DNA of 64,000 nucleotides from Pseudomonas tohonis (GTDB taxonomy: Bacteria > Pseudomonadota > Gammaproteobacteria > Pseudomonadales > Pseudomonadaceae). Location: contig NZ_AP023189.1 in NCBI RefSeq assembly GCF_012767755.2, positions 4,900,001 to 4,964,000 on the forward strand, read 5' to 3'. The position numbers were made by a program, and so were the translations under genes. Shown here in pieces: positions 1 through 8,698 of this stretch (its first letter is position 1; each line of letters begins with the position of its first letter). The notes beneath the pieces were generated by a model. That model saw only the letters and a program-made list of their open reading frames with translations, did not search any database and was not told the DNA's origin.

Positions 1-98
1 CGTTCGATCAAGGGGGCGAGGGAGGTGATGCCGGGGCGCAGGTTGATCGCAGCCAGCACCAGAGCCAGCATGAACAGGGCTCGGGAAGCAGGTTTCAC
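1..98 (-). CDS. MFS transporter, CynX/NimT-like (N-terminal fragment)
   Basis: Only the first 32 or so codons lie in the window; the rest is off the left edge. Reading leftward from a GTG at 98-96, the translation gives a short basic start, a hydrophobic helix and then an LRPGITSLAPLIER stretch. The NLRP...S..PLL pattern after the first helix is typical of the cyanate/nitroimidazole transporter group (CynX, NimT) of the major facilitator superfamily. The GTG start is inferred because no ATG occurs upstream in frame before low-quality sequence; the ribosome site is weak. Substrate cannot be told from this fragment. Confidence 0.6.
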   Translation of the reverse strand, partial: MKPASRALFMLALVLAAINLRPGITSLAPLIE

Positions 99-254
99 AA
101 GGAGTCCAGATAGTCGTTGGCGTGCACGCCGGGGGTGCAACCCTACTCCGCGAAAGCGCAGCCGGGCAAGACGTGGGCGGGCATAAATTGACCGAGCGGA
201 CAGAAAATCCAGGACCGCGCAGGACCGCGCAAGGCGCTTTACCTGAAAGACCGA

Positions 255-276
255 TCGCGAATGAATTCGCTCCTAC
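255..276. repeat. REP-like intergenic repeat unit
   Basis: The sequence TCGCGAATGAATTCGCTCCTAC lies in the 247-base gap between the MFS fragment and the SDR gene. Nearly the same unit recurs at 6497-6518, and shorter relatives are found at 6586-6610 and 18001-18028. Palindromic GTAGGAGCGAATTCATTCGCGA-type units are the familiar repetitive extragenic palindromes of Pseudomonas. The same gap also carries a tandem AGGACCGCGC repeat near 211-235. No gene is visible in it. Confidence 0.6.
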
Positions 277-345
277 CGGCGGCGCGCCGCATGGCCTGGA
301 AGCCGCTGTGCCGGCCCCGCAATCGCAGGGCCGGCACCGCATGCA

Positions 346-1158
346 TCAAGCCTGCTGGCGGCCCTTGGCGCGCATCTTGTCCGACATGCTGGCCATCTCG
401 TCGTAGAGCAGTTGCGGGTTCTTCTGCTTCACCGCCCAGGCCATGCGGCCCTGCTCGTGGGGCAGGATCATGAAGGTGCCGGCAGCCACTTCGCCGAAGA
501 TGTAGTCGGCGATATCGGCCGCGCTGATCGGCGAGCTTTCCAGCAGCTTGCCCACTTGCTGCTTCATGGCCGGGGTCGGGCCACGGAAGGAGTCCAGCAG
601 GTTGGTCTGGAAGAACGACGGGCAGACCACGTGGACGCCGATGCCTTCCTGCTTGAGTTCGATCAACAGGCTTTCCGACAGCGCCACCACACCGGCCTTG
701 GCCACGTTGTAGTTGCTCATCGCCGGGCCCTGCATCAGCGCGGCCATGGAGGCGATGTTGACGATGCGGCCCTTGCTGCGCTGCAGCAGCGGCAGGAAGG
801 CCTTGCAGCCCTTGACCACGCCCATCAGGTTGATCGCGATCTGCCAGTCCCAGTCCTCCAGGGACAGTTCCTCGAAGAAGCCGCCGGAGGCGACACCCGC
901 GTTGTTGACGATGATGTCGATGCCGCCGAGCTTCTGCTCGCAGGCCTGGGCGAAGGCGGTGAGCTGGCTGTAGTCGCGCACGTCGCAGCGCTGGGTGAAG
1001 CCGTCGCCGCCCGCTTCGCGAACCAGTGCCAGGGTTTCCGCGAGCCCGGGCTCATTGACGTCGGAAAGGGCCAGCTTGCTGCCTTCGCGGGCCCAGCGCA
1101 GGGCGATCTCACGGCCCAGACCGGAGCCAGCGCCGGTGATCATGATGCGGTTCTGCAT
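346..1158 (-). CDS. SDR family oxidoreductase
   Basis: A 270-residue classical short-chain dehydrogenase/reductase. The N terminus carries the Rossmann motif TGAGSGLG (residues 8-15), followed by NNAG near residue 86 and the catalytic YNVAK (YxxxK) near residue 150 with an upstream serine. Such enzymes use NAD(P)H to reduce or oxidise carbonyl/alcohol substrates in the cytoplasm; the substrate is not predictable. The C-terminal part (after about 200) is longer than the minimal fold and may form a lipid or substrate cap. It stands alone on the minus strand, 136 bases from the next gene. Confidence 0.9.
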   Translation of the reverse strand: MQNRIMITGAGSGLGREIALRWAREGSKLALSDVNEPGLAETLALVREAGGDGFTQRCDVRDYSQLTAFAQACEQKLGGIDIIVNNAGVASGGFFEELSLEDWDWQIAINLMGVVKGCKAFLPLLQRSKGRIVNIASMAALMQGPAMSNYNVAKAGVVALSESLLIELKQEGIGVHVVCPSFFQTNLLDSFRGPTPAMKQQVGKLLESSPISAADIADYIFGEVAAGTFMILPHEQGRMAWAVKQKNPQLLYDEMASMSDKMRAKGRQQA

Positions 1159-1294
1159 GGTGAGGTTGCCTTCTTGGTATGTGCGTTGGTGCCCGCAGTT
1201 TAGCGAGGCGCCATGCGCCGCAGCGCGAAATCAGGGCGCTGAATGACGGGGGCAAATCAATGCATCGACGCCTTGCGCAGCCCCTCGCCAGGCG

Positions 1295-1666
1295 CTAGCG
1301 CGAACGACGCAGCACGCGCGCCAGGAGAAGGCCGTAGACCAGCAGATTGAGGCCGACGACGATGCCGCCGAGCCAGAGCTGGATGCCCGGTGTCAGGCCC
1401 GCCGGGTAGATCACCGGCAGCACGTGGTGCTCGATGAAACCGCCCTGGTAGCCCTGCTCGCCGGCCGCGCGACGCAGCGAATTCTCCAGCGGCGTGAGCG
1501 GGCAGATCAGGTGCAGCCACTCGACGGTCACGCCCCAACAGGCAGCGGGCAGGTGCACCAGCGCCAGCCTCGGCCAGCGCAGCACCAGCAGGCCGCCCAG
1601 CAGCACGAACAGGATGAATCCCAAGTGGAAGAGCACCACCGCGTCCGCGGCAATCCGGTAGGGCAT
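1295..1666 (-). CDS. DUF2784 domain-containing membrane protein
   Basis: A 123-residue protein with four predicted hydrophobic segments (about 8-28, 30-50, 85-105, 107-120). The pattern VVLFHLGFILFVLLG...W at the N terminus, conserved Trp, Cys and Leu-rich segments and the length match the DUF2784 family, small inner-membrane proteins of unknown function that are widespread in Proteobacteria. The start at 1666 has a GGAGACAGCAGG ribosome site directly before it. A longer overlapping frame upstream has no better start. No operon partner is apparent. Confidence 0.75.
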   Translation of the reverse strand: MPYRIAADAVVLFHLGFILFVLLGGLLVLRWPRLALVHLPAACWGVTVEWLHLICPLTPLENSLRRAAGEQGYQGGFIEHHVLPVIYPAGLTPGIQLWLGGIVVGLNLLVYGLLLARVLRRSR

Positions 1667-1891
1667 CCTGCTGTCTCCGTGTCGTCCGGCCGCCGCCCCT
1701 AACTTCCGATAGTCGGCAACCCATTGTTTTTACTGGTCAAAAGCGCCCACGCAAGAATCTTTCATGAACCTTTGCAAATCGGGCGAAGTCGGAATTTACA
1801 GGAGCGGCCACAGGTTTTGCATGCAGCGATGCACGCGCCTTGCGGCCGCACCGGGACGTCCAAGAACAAGGTCCATAGAAGGAGTTCCACC

Positions 1892-2050
1892 ATGGGTATC
1901 AGTACCATTCTGCTCGTCATCCTGATCCTGCTGCTCATTGGCGGCCTGCCGGTGTTCCCCCACTCCCGTGGCTGGGGTTACGGCCCCTCGGGCATCATCG
2001 GCACCCTGCTGATCATCCTGCTGGTGCTGATGATACTGGGCAGGATCTGA
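1892..2050 (+). CDS. DUF3309 family small membrane protein
   Basis: A 52-residue protein starting at the ATG at 1892 with a strong GAAGGAG ribosome site 8 bases upstream; an in-frame extension to 1724 is ignored because it lacks such a site and is not hydrophobic. It has two hydrophobic helices (about 4-19 and 35-51) joined by a short PHSRGWGYGPSG loop. This two-helix plan with the GGLP...WGYGPSG turn is the DUF3309 signature. These proteins are often stress-associated, but no function is established. The 240 bases downstream hold no gene except the actP terminator. Confidence 0.8.
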   Translation: MGISTILLVILILLLIGGLPVFPHSRGWGYGPSGIIGTLLIILLVLMILGRI

Positions 2051-2242
2051 CGACCGCTCTCTCACGGGCCACGTTGGCGGATGTGGTCTGTGGGGCGAGC
2101 GACCTCCCCTCTCCTCTTTATCCCTTTCCCTCGCAAGCCCTTTGCCGCACTCGCGGACCATCGGCGCCTTTCACTGCCCCATTCCTGACCGAGCATCTTC
2201 GCAGGCGGGCCCCATTGCTCCCTGGCGGAACCGCGCACCCAA

Positions 2243-2269
2243 CAAAAAGGGCAGCCCGAAGGCTGCCCA
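2243..2269 (-). terminator. Rho-independent terminator of yjcH-actP
   Basis: Stem GGGCAGCC (2249-2256), loop CGAA, stem GGCTGCCC (2261-2268). On the minus strand the hairpin is followed by a run of T (2248-2244). It sits 24 bases after the actP stop codon. Confidence 0.9.
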
Positions 2270-2292
2270 ATGTGCACGGAGTCTTGCGTGGA

Positions 2293-3960
2293 TCAGTGGG
2301 CGACGGCGCCGCTGGCACCCAGGCCGGTCTGCGAACGGACGAACTGCGGGAAGAAGCGTGCGCGTTCCTCGTCGGCCGCGGCGGACTTGTCGGTGATGGA
2401 GAAGAACCAGATACCCACGAAGGCCACGAGGATCGAGAACAGCGCCGGGTACTCGTAGGGGTAGATGGCTTCGGCATGACCGAGGATCTGCACCCAGATG
2501 GTCGGGCCGAGGATCATCAGGCCGACCGCGGTGACCAGGCCCAGCCAGCCGCCGATCATGGCGCCACGGGTGGTCAGCTTCTTCCAGTACATGGAGAGGA
2601 TCAGCACCGGGAAGTTGCAGCTCGCCGCGATGGAGAAGGCCAGGCCGACCATGAAGGCGATGTTCTGCTTCTCGAACAGGATGCCCAGGCCGATGGCCAG
2701 GACGCCGAGCGCGACGGTGGTGATCTTCGATACGCGCAGCTCATCCTTTTCGTTGGCCTTGCCTTTCTTGAACACCGAGGCGTACAGGTCGTGGGAGACC
2801 GCCGAGGCGCCGGCCAGGGTCAGGCCGGCGACCACCGCGAGGATGGTGGCGAAGGCCACGGCCGAGATGAAGCCGAGGAACAGGCTGCCGCCCACGGCGT
2901 TGGCCAGGTGCACGGCCGCCATGTTGTTGCCGCCCAGGAGTGCGCCGGTGGCGTCCTTGAAGTCCGGGTTGGTGCTGACCAGCAGGATCGCGCCGAAGCC
3001 GATGATGAAGGTCAGGATGTAGAAGTAGCCGATGAAGCCGGTGGCGAAGAACACCGATTTACGGGCTTCCTTGGCATCGCTGACGGTGAAGAAGCGCATC
3101 AGGATGTGCGGCAGGCCGGCAGTGCCGAACATCAGCGCCAGGCCCAGGGAGATCGCCGAGATCGGGTCCTTGACCAGGCCGCCGGGGCTCATGATGGCCT
3201 CGCCTTTGGGGTGGACCTTGATGGCCTCGCTGAACAGCATGCCGATGTCGAAGTTGACGTGCTTGAGCACCATGATCGCCATGAAGGAGGCGCCGGACAG
3301 CAGCATCACCGCCTTGATGATCTGCACCCAGGTGGTGGCCAGCATGCCGCCGAACAGCACGTACAGCACCATCAGCACACCGACCAGCACCACGGCCACG
3401 TGGTAGTTCAGGCCGAACAGCAGCTCGATCAGCTTGCCGGCACCGACCATCTGCGCGATCAGGTAGAAGGCCACCACCACCAGCGAACCGCAGGCGGACA
3501 GGGTGCGGATTTCCTTCTGCTTGAGGCGGTAGGAGGCAACGTCGGCGAAGGTGTACTTGCCCAGGTTGCGCAGGCGCTCGGCGATCAGGAAGAGGATCAC
3601 CGGCCAGCCGACCAGGAAGCCGATCGAATAGATCAGGCCGTCGTAGCCGGAGGTGTAGACCAGGGCGGAAATACCCAGGAAGGAGGCCGCGGACATGTAG
3701 TCACCGGCGATCGCCAGGCCGTTCTGGAAACCGGTGATGCTGCCGCCGGCGGTATAGAAGTCGGCGGTCGACTTGCTGCGCTTGGACGCCCAGTAGGTGA
3801 TGTAGAGGGTGAAGCCGACGAAGGCCACGAACATGACGATGGCGGAGACGTTCAGCGGCTGGCGCTGCACGTCGCCTTCCAGCGCACCGGCGGCCCACAG
3901 GGCCGGCGCCACGGCCATCAGGCCGACGATGCCGCAGATGGAGAGAATGCGCGCGATCAT
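2293..3960 (-). CDS. actP: Cation/acetate symporter ActP
   Basis: A 555-residue sodium:solute symporter (SSS/SLC5) of the acetate/glycolate ActP type. It begins with a cleavable-looking leader ending ALWAAG and then has about 13 membrane helices; the inverted-repeat LeuT core, the [13 protein letters not shown] segment near residue 90 and [12 protein letters not shown] near residue 280 are typical of ActP. It drives uptake of acetate and related monocarboxylates across the inner membrane. Its start overlaps the stop of the upstream DUF485 gene by 4 bases, the standard yjcH-actP arrangement. The acs gene is not in the window. Two palindromes upstream of yjcH (4338-4378) suggest control by the MxtR/ErdR (CrbSR) system. 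Confidence 0.93.
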   Translation of the reverse strand: MIARILSICGIVGLMAVAPALWAAGALEGDVQRQPLNVSAIVMFVAFVGFTLYITYWASKRSKSTADFYTAGGSITGFQNGLAIAGDYMSAASFLGISALVYTSGYDGLIYSIGFLVGWPVILFLIAERLRNLGKYTFADVASYRLKQKEIRTLSACGSLVVVAFYLIAQMVGAGKLIELLFGLNYHVAVVLVGVLMVLYVLFGGMLATTWVQIIKAVMLLSGASFMAIMVLKHVNFDIGMLFSEAIKVHPKGEAIMSPGGLVKDPISAISLGLALMFGTAGLPHILMRFFTVSDAKEARKSVFFATGFIGYFYILTFIIGFGAILLVSTNPDFKDATGALLGGNNMAAVHLANAVGGSLFLGFISAVAFATILAVVAGLTLAGASAVSHDLYASVFKKGKANEKDELRVSKITTVALGVLAIGLGILFEKQNIAFMVGLAFSIAASCNFPVLILSMYWKKLTTRGAMIGGWLGLVTAVGLMILGPTIWVQILGHAEAIYPYEYPALFSILVAFVGIWFFSITDKSAAADEERARFFPQFVRSQTGLGASGAVAH

Positions 3961-4268
3961 TGCTGCGCCTCCTTGAGGACTTCACGGTTCAGGCGGTCGA
4001 ACTCACCATTGGCGCGGCGCACGTAGATGCCGGTGAGCACGAAGGCGGAGACGATCAGGCCGACGCCGATCGGGATGCCCCAGGTGATGGAGGAGCCCGG
4101 GCTGAGCTTGGTGCCGAGCACCTGGGGCTCGAAGGCGATGAGCAGGATGAAGGCCAGGTACAGGCCCAGCATGATGGCGGAGAGAATCCAGGCGAAGCGT
4201 TCGCGCTTGGCGACCAACTCCTGGAAGCGCGGATTCTCGTGAATCCGCTGGTAGATGCTGTCGTTCAT
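3957..4268 (-). CDS. yjcH: DUF485 family protein YjcH
   Basis: A 103-residue inner-membrane protein with two hydrophobic helices (about 28-48 and 65-87), the N-terminal [16 protein letters not shown] segment and the length of the DUF485/YjcH family. It is the constant partner of ActP-type symporters; its role is not proven but is presumed to be assembly or stability of the permease. The coding region overlaps the start of actP by 4 bases, so the two are translationally coupled. The promoter must lie in the 228 bases before it, which carry the two CGACC...GGTCG palindromes. Confidence 0.92.
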   Translation of the reverse strand: MNDSIYQRIHENPRFQELVAKRERFAWILSAIMLGLYLAFILLIAFEPQVLGTKLSPGSSITWGIPIGVGLIVSAFVLTGIYVRRANGEFDRLNREVLKEAQQ

Positions 4269-4337
4269 TGTTGTTGTCCTCTACACAGCACGTTAGTGGT
4301 GAAAACAACTCTAGAACGCTTGTACACACGCAACAGA

Positions 4338-4381
4338 CGACCTTAGTCGTAGCGCCGGCGCTTTCTCGACCAAGGTCGTAG
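4338..4381. promoter_or_regulatory. Paired palindromes upstream of yjcH-actP (candidate CrbR/ErdR sites)
   Basis: Two near-identical 15-base units, CGACCTTAGTCGTAG at 4338-4352 and CGACCAAGGTCGTAG at 4367-4381, lie 70-115 bases upstream of the yjcH start and 29 bases apart. Each contains a palindrome (CGACCTTAGTCG and CGACCAAGGTCG). A matching CGACCTTGGTCG occurs at 44594-44605 in front of the mxtR/crbS-type kinase gene. The sharing suggests a common regulator; acetate permease genes are known targets of the CrbS/CrbR (MxtR/ErdR) system in pseudomonads and vibrios. The assignment is inference. Confidence 0.6.
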
Positions 4382-4496
4382 ATGGCTCATAAAGCGGATC
4401 TATCGACACTATTTCCGATGCAAATTTCCTTGCATGGACGAGGCCCCCTAATCTGCACGCAACCAGGAATCATTCCCATCAACGGGGAGACCCATC

Positions 4497-4721
4497 ATGC
4501 TCAAGACCGCAACCTTCACCGTCATGCACTTCGCCATCGCCTTCAGCGTCGCCTATGCGCTCACCGGCAGCGTGGCCATCGGCGGGCTGGTGGCCATCGT
4601 CGAGCCGCTGGTCAACTCCGTGGGCTTTCACTTCCACGAAAAACTCTGGAAGCGCTTCGAGAAGGCCAAGGCCGAAGGCACCGGCACACAGCGGCACACC
4701 TGGCTGCACCAGCACGCCTGA
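4497..4721 (+). CDS. DUF2061 domain-containing protein
   Basis: A 74-residue protein with two hydrophobic segments (about 8-24 and 27-42) and a charged tail rich in Lys, Glu and His. The AYALTGSVAIGG and VGFHFHEKLW motifs are the DUF2061 signature, a small predicted membrane protein family of unknown function. The ATG at 4497 follows a GGGGAGA ribosome site at 4484-4490. It is transcribed divergently from yjcH and may share its upstream region. Confidence 0.82.
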   Translation: MLKTATFTVMHFAIAFSVAYALTGSVAIGGLVAIVEPLVNSVGFHFHEKLWKRFEKAKAEGTGTQRHTWLHQHA

Positions 4722-4836
4722 CGCGGACGGCGGCCCGGTAATGCGCTGAAACCAGTTCACAGGGGGTCAGCGCATTCCTACCGAACCTTTGAATCCGCTA
4801 AGATGCGCGGCTTTGCCGCCACGCGCACCTAGCCCA

Positions 4837-6387
4837 ATGAGCCCGACCAGCCGATTCCCCGTTCTGCCCTACCTGCTCGCCTCGATCGCCGCCCTGTTGC
4901 TGCTCGCCGCCCTCTGGTACGGCCAGGGCAAGCCGGTGATCCTGCCCGATGCGGCGACCCCGACGCACAAGCTGCAGTGCGCCTCCTACAGCCCGTTCGA
5001 CAAGGACCAGTCGCCCTTCGACCAGCCCTTCGTGCTGCGCCCCGAGCGCATGGACGCGGACCTGGAACTGCTCGCCACCCGTTTCCATTGCGTGCGCACC
5101 TACTCCATGACCGGCCTCGAGGCCATCCCGGAGCTGGCCCGCAAGCACGGCCTGAAGCTGATGCTCGGCGCCTGGGTCAACGGCAACCCGGTGGACACCG
5201 GCAAGGAAATCGATGCGTTGATCAAGGCCGCCAACGCCAACCCCGACGTGGTCGAGGCGGTGATCGTCGGCAACGAGACCCTGCTGCGCAAGGAAGTCAC
5301 CGGCGCCCAGCTGGCCAGGCTGATCGGCCAGGTGAAGGCCCAGGTCAAGCAGCCGGTCACCTATGCGGACGTGTGGGAGTTCTGGCTCAAGCACCCCGAG
5401 GTCGCCCCGGCCGTGGACTTCCTCACCATCCACCTGCTGCCCTACTGGGAAGACGACCCGGCCGGCATCGACGAGGCACTGGCACACGTGCGGGACATCC
5501 GCGAGGAGTTCGGCAAGCGCTTCGCCCCCAAGGACATCATGATCGGCGAGACCGGCTGGCCCAGCGAAGGCCGCCAGCGCGAGACCGCCCTGCCCAGCCG
5601 CGTCAACGAGGCGCTGTTCATCCGTGGCTTCGTGCACATGGCCGAGGAAAACGGCTGGCGCTACAACCTGATCGAAGCCTTCGACCAGCCCTGGAAGCGC
5701 GAGAGCGAAGGCGCCGTGGGCGGCTACTGGGGCCTGTTCAGCGCCGACCGCACGGAGAAGGGCGTGCTCGCCGGCCCCGTCTCCAACCTGCCGAACTGGC
5801 CGCTGTGGCTGGGCGTCAGCGGGCTGATCTTCGTCTTCACCCTGGCCCTGGCCGGGCGCCCCGCCTCCAGCCGCGCCGCCTTCCTGCTGCCGCTGCTGGC
5901 CGCGCTCGGCGCCGGTTGCATCGGCATGTGGGCGGAACTGGCGCGCATCACCGCCCGCTTCGCCGGGGAATGGGCCTGGGCGGCCTTCATCGTCGGCCTC
6001 AACCTGGTGGTGCTGGCCCATGGCGCCCTGGCCCTGTCGACCCGCGAGGGCGCCCGTGGCCGCCTGTTCGCCTGGCTCGACGCCCGCGCCGCCTGGTGGC
6101 TGTGCGCCGCCGGCTTCGCCGGTGCCGTGCTGATGCTGGCCCTGGTGTTCGACGCCCGCTACCGCAGCTTCCCCAGCGCCGCGCTGCTGCTGCCGGCGGT
6201 GGTCTACCTGTGCCGCCCGGTGAAGGCGCCGCGCCGAGAGATCGCCCTGCTGGCGCTGTTCGTCGGCCTGGGCATCATCCCGCAGCTGGTCGAGGAGACC
6301 CTGGGCAACATCCAGGCGATCGGCTGGGCCGCCACCGCCCTGCTGCTGACCCTCGCCCTGATCCGCAGCCTGCGCCTCGGCCGCTAG
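4837..6387 (+). CDS. Membrane-anchored GH17-type beta-glucan enzyme
   Basis: A 516-residue protein. An N-terminal membrane anchor (about 10-30) is followed by a periplasmic glycoside hydrolase family 17 domain (about 45-320). The family's acid/base glutamate is visible in VGNETLLR and the nucleophile in GETGWPSEG. The C-terminal 200 residues form about seven or eight hydrophobic helices. Pseudomonas homologues are annotated as beta-(1-6) glucan synthases, by analogy with rhizobial NdvC, which branches cyclic glucans. A chain-making GT2 domain is absent here, so transglycosylation of glucan made elsewhere is the likelier role. The start at 4837 is chosen over an upstream in-frame ATG because the shorter form begins directly with the anchor helix. 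Confidence 0.8.
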   Translation: MSPTSRFPVLPYLLASIAALLLLAALWYGQGKPVILPDAATPTHKLQCASYSPFDKDQSPFDQPFVLRPERMDADLELLATRFHCVRTYSMTGLEAIPELARKHGLKLMLGAWVNGNPVDTGKEIDALIKAANANPDVVEAVIVGNETLLRKEVTGAQLARLIGQVKAQVKQPVTYADVWEFWLKHPEVAPAVDFLTIHLLPYWEDDPAGIDEALAHVRDIREEFGKRFAPKDIMIGETGWPSEGRQRETALPSRVNEALFIRGFVHMAEENGWRYNLIEAFDQPWKRESEGAVGGYWGLFSADRTEKGVLAGPVSNLPNWPLWLGVSGLIFVFTLALAGRPASSRAAFLLPLLAALGAGCIGMWAELARITARFAGEWAWAAFIVGLNLVVLAHGALALSTREGARGRLFAWLDARAAWWLCAAGFAGAVLMLALVFDARYRSFPSAALLLPAVVYLCRPVKAPRREIALLALFVGLGIIPQLVEETLGNIQAIGWAATALLLTLALIRSLRLGR

Positions 6388-6400
6388 GCCAGGTGCAACG

Positions 6401-6430
6401 AAAAAGGGATGCCTCGGCATCCCTTTTTTA
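6401..6430. terminator. Rho-independent terminator after the GH17 gene
   Basis: AAAAAGGGATGCC then TCGGCATCCCTTTTTT forms a strong hairpin with a T-run, 14 bases past the stop codon. The flanking A-run would let it work in either direction. Confidence 0.9.
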
Positions 6431-6455
6431 TTGCCCACGACAACCGATTCGCCTC

Positions 6456-6610
6456 CGTGGGAGCGGTTTCAACCGCGATGCAGCGGACGGGTCCTTTCGC
6501 GAATGAATTCGCTCCCACGACAACGCCCAAGGGCATCCCGCACACCAACGCCGGGTTGCACCCGACCTACAGGCCCCCCACGCAATGTAGGGGCGACTTC
6601 AGTCGCCAAG
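6456..6610. repeat. Cluster of REP-like repeats
   Basis: The roughly 350-base gap between the GH17 gene and the next gene holds no reading frame of note. It contains GTGGGAGCG (6457-6465) facing CGCTCCCAC (6510-6518), with TCGCGAATGAATTCGCTCCCAC at 6497-6518, and then TGTAGGGGCGACTTCAGTCGCCAAG at 6586-6610. These belong to the extragenic palindrome class that is common in Pseudomonas; one related unit is at 255-276. Confidence 0.6.
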
Positions 6611-6740
6611 CAGTCCGCAGGGCTGCCACTGCAGGGTGTTCCCCGGCAGCACCGCCTGGTGGATGAGAAGAGCGCCATCCACCCTACACAGCCCGACGCA
6701 ACGAAGCCGAACCCGGCCATGCCGCCCCAACCCGCAGACG

Positions 6741-6767
6741 AAAAAAAGAACGCCGAAGCGTCCTTTT
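6741..6767 (-). terminator. Rho-independent terminator of the 126-residue membrane protein gene
   Basis: On the minus strand AAAAGGACGC, loop TTCG, GCGTTCTTTT followed by further T residues, 18 bases after the stop codon at 6785. One mismatch in the stem. Confidence 0.75.
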
Positions 6768-6784
6768 CATTGCCCACCCGGCAC

Positions 6785-7165
6785 TCAGGCGATGCTCAGC
6801 CCACCACGCGGGGCGCGCACCAGGCGCAGGGCGGCGATGACGATGGCGAACACGCCGAGGCTGGCGCTGTAGAGGACCAGGGCCGGCAAGGCGAAGAGCA
6901 TGGCGGCCACACCCAGGCCCCAACCGGCACGGCCGGGCACGAAGAAGGCGATCAGCGACAGCACCAGGGCGCTCCAGGCGATGACGCGGAAGTGGATCAG
7001 CAGGCCGAGGCCGGCGCGCAGTTCGCACTCCCAGCGCTGGGCGTTCTCGGCGCACAGGCCGACCCACTGGCCGTCCTCCATGAGTGCGTAGCGCAGGCCA
7101 TAGCTGGCCGCCAGCCAGAGCGACAGGACCACCAGCAGGATGATCAGGGGCAGACGGCGTGACAT
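6785..7165 (-). CDS. Hypothetical inner-membrane protein
   Basis: A 126-residue protein with an N-terminal signal-anchor helix (about 5-24), a periplasmic loop with two cysteines (in LCAENAQRWECEL) and three further hydrophobic segments (about 50-72, 76-92, 95-112). The paired cysteines in the first loop could form a disulfide. I do not recognise a named family, although similar short membrane proteins occur next to the same neighbours in other pseudomonads. It is transcribed alone and has its own terminator. Confidence 0.65.
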   Translation of the reverse strand: MSRRLPLIILLVVLSLWLAASYGLRYALMEDGQWVGLCAENAQRWECELRAGLGLLIHFRVIAWSALVLSLIAFFVPGRAGWGLGVAAMLFALPALVLYSASLGVFAIVIAALRLVRAPRGGLSIA

Positions 7166-7402
7166 GGTTCTCTCCGAAGAATTGAAAGCGGCGCCAAGGA
7201 TAAACGCACGCTCGCCTTATGCAAGACAAAGTCTGTAAACAGCGCTAACAAGACATCTGGACCCGCCGTTGCGCCGGGTGCATGCTGTCCGGCGCCACGG
7301 GTGAAGGCATTTCGCCTTCCCTCGCGGCACTTTGGCGAGCCCGCACTTGTCATAGCATCGGTACCCCCTCAGCCCGACTTCCTGCAAAGGGACTTGAACC
7401 TC

Positions 7403-8698
7403 ATGCTCCGTTTCCGCTTCGCTGCCTTCCTGGGCAGCCTGCTACTGAGTGCCCCGCTGTGGGCGGCCGATATAGAGGCCGCCGGCTATGGCTTCCCGCT
7501 GACCAACCCGTTCGAAGCCACCATCGCCACCACCCCGCCGGAGCTGCGCCCGGACCTGCCCGCCGATGACGACATCGACCAGGCCGACTACGACCTCAAG
7601 CTGCGCCCGGAGCGCGAGTTCAAGCTGCCGGACAACTTCTGGCCGGTGAAGACCCTGCGCTACCGCCTGGCCCAGCAGGATCACCCCGCCCCGCTGATCT
7701 TCATCATCGCCGGCACCGGTGCGCACTATTCCAGCACCTTGACCGAGTACCTGAAGCGGCTGTTCTACGGCGCCGGCTTCCACGTGGTGCAACTGTCCTC
7801 GCCCACCAGCTACGACTTCATGGCCGCCGCCTCGCGCTTCGCCACGCCGGGCCTCTCCAACGAGGACGCCGACGACCTCTACCGGGTGATGCAGGCCGTG
7901 CGCGCCCAGCATCCGAAGCTGCCGGTCACCGAGTACCACCTCACCGGCTACAGCCTCGGCGCCCTCAACGCCGCCTTCGTCAGCAAGCTCGACGAGACCC
8001 GCCGCAGCTTCAACTTTAAGCGCGTGCTGCTGCTCAACCCGCCGGTGAACCTGTACACCTCTATCAGCAACCTCGACCGCCTGGTGCAGACGCGGGTCAA
8101 GGGCATCGACGACAACACCACCTTCTACCAGGTGGTGCTGGGCAAGCTGACCCGCTACTTCCAGCAGCGCGGCTACGTCGACCTCAACGACGCCCTGCTC
8201 TACGACTTCCAGCAGTCCAAGCAGAAGCTCTCGGACGAGCAGATGGCGATGCTGATCGGCACCTCCTTCCGCTTCTCCTCCTCGGACATCGCCTTCACCT
8301 CGGACCTGATCAACCGCCGCGGCCTGATCACCCCGGTCAAGCTGCCGATCACCGAAGGCACGAGCCTCACGCCCTTCTTCAAGCGCGCCTTGCAGTGCGA
8401 CTTCGACTGCTACATCACCGAGCAGCTGATCCCCTTCTGGCGCGCCCGCTTCGACGGCGGCAGCCTGACCCAGCTGATCAACCAGGTGAGCCTGTACGCG
8501 CTGGAGGACTACCTGAAGCAGAGCAGGAAGATCGCCGTCATGCACAACGCCGACGACGTCATCCTCGGCCCCGGCGACCTGGGCTTCCTGCGTCGCACCT
8601 TCGGCGACCGCCTGACCGTCTACCCCCTGGGCGGCCATTGCGGCAACCTCAACTACCGCGTCAACAGCGACGCCATGCTGGAGTTCTTCCGTGGCTAA
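7403..8698 (+). CDS. Exported alpha/beta-hydrolase (serine hydrolase fold)
   Basis: A 431-residue protein with a signal peptide (about 1-20, ending LWAAD). The alpha/beta-hydrolase triad is visible: nucleophile serine in TGYSLGALN (GxSxG), aspartate in HNADDVILG and histidine in GGHCGNL, after an oxyanion-type IIAGTGAH segment. Homologues in Pseudomonas are sometimes labelled serine/threonine protein kinase, which the sequence does not support. The start at 7403 is chosen because the signal peptide begins there; an in-frame extension to 7301 is unlikely. Its stop overlaps the start of the mlaA-like gene by 8 bases, so a role in envelope lipid handling is a reasonable inference. Confidence 0.75.
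   Translation: MLRFRFAAFLGSLLLSAPLWAADIEAAGYGFPLTNPFEATIATTPPELRPDLPADDDIDQADYDLKLRPEREFKLPDNFWPVKTLRYRLAQQDHPAPLIFIIAGTGAHYSSTLTEYLKRLFYGAGFHVVQLSSPTSYDFMAAASRFATPGLSNEDADDLYRVMQAVRAQHPKLPVTEYHLTGYSLGALNAAFVSKLDETRRSFNFKRVLLLNPPVNLYTSISNLDRLVQTRVKGIDDNTTFYQVVLGKLTRYFQQRGYVDLNDALLYDFQQSKQKLSDEQMAMLIGTSFRFSSSDIAFTSDLINRRGLITPVKLPITEGTSLTPFFKRALQCDFDCYITEQLIPFWRARFDGGSLTQLINQVSLYALEDYLKQSRKIAVMHNADDVILGPGDLGFLRRTFGDRLTVYPLGGHCGNLNYRVNSDAMLEFFRG

Noticed and set aside
2074..4026. A 650-codon plus-strand open frame opposite actP
   Set aside because: It is rich in His, Gln, Asp and Gly with no domain, and lies antisense to a well-supported gene; GC-rich third positions create such shadows.
7403..8698. 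Protein kinase annotation sometimes attached to homologues of this gene
   Set aside because: No kinase motif is present; a GxSxG elbow and Asp-His triad indicate an alpha/beta-hydrolase.
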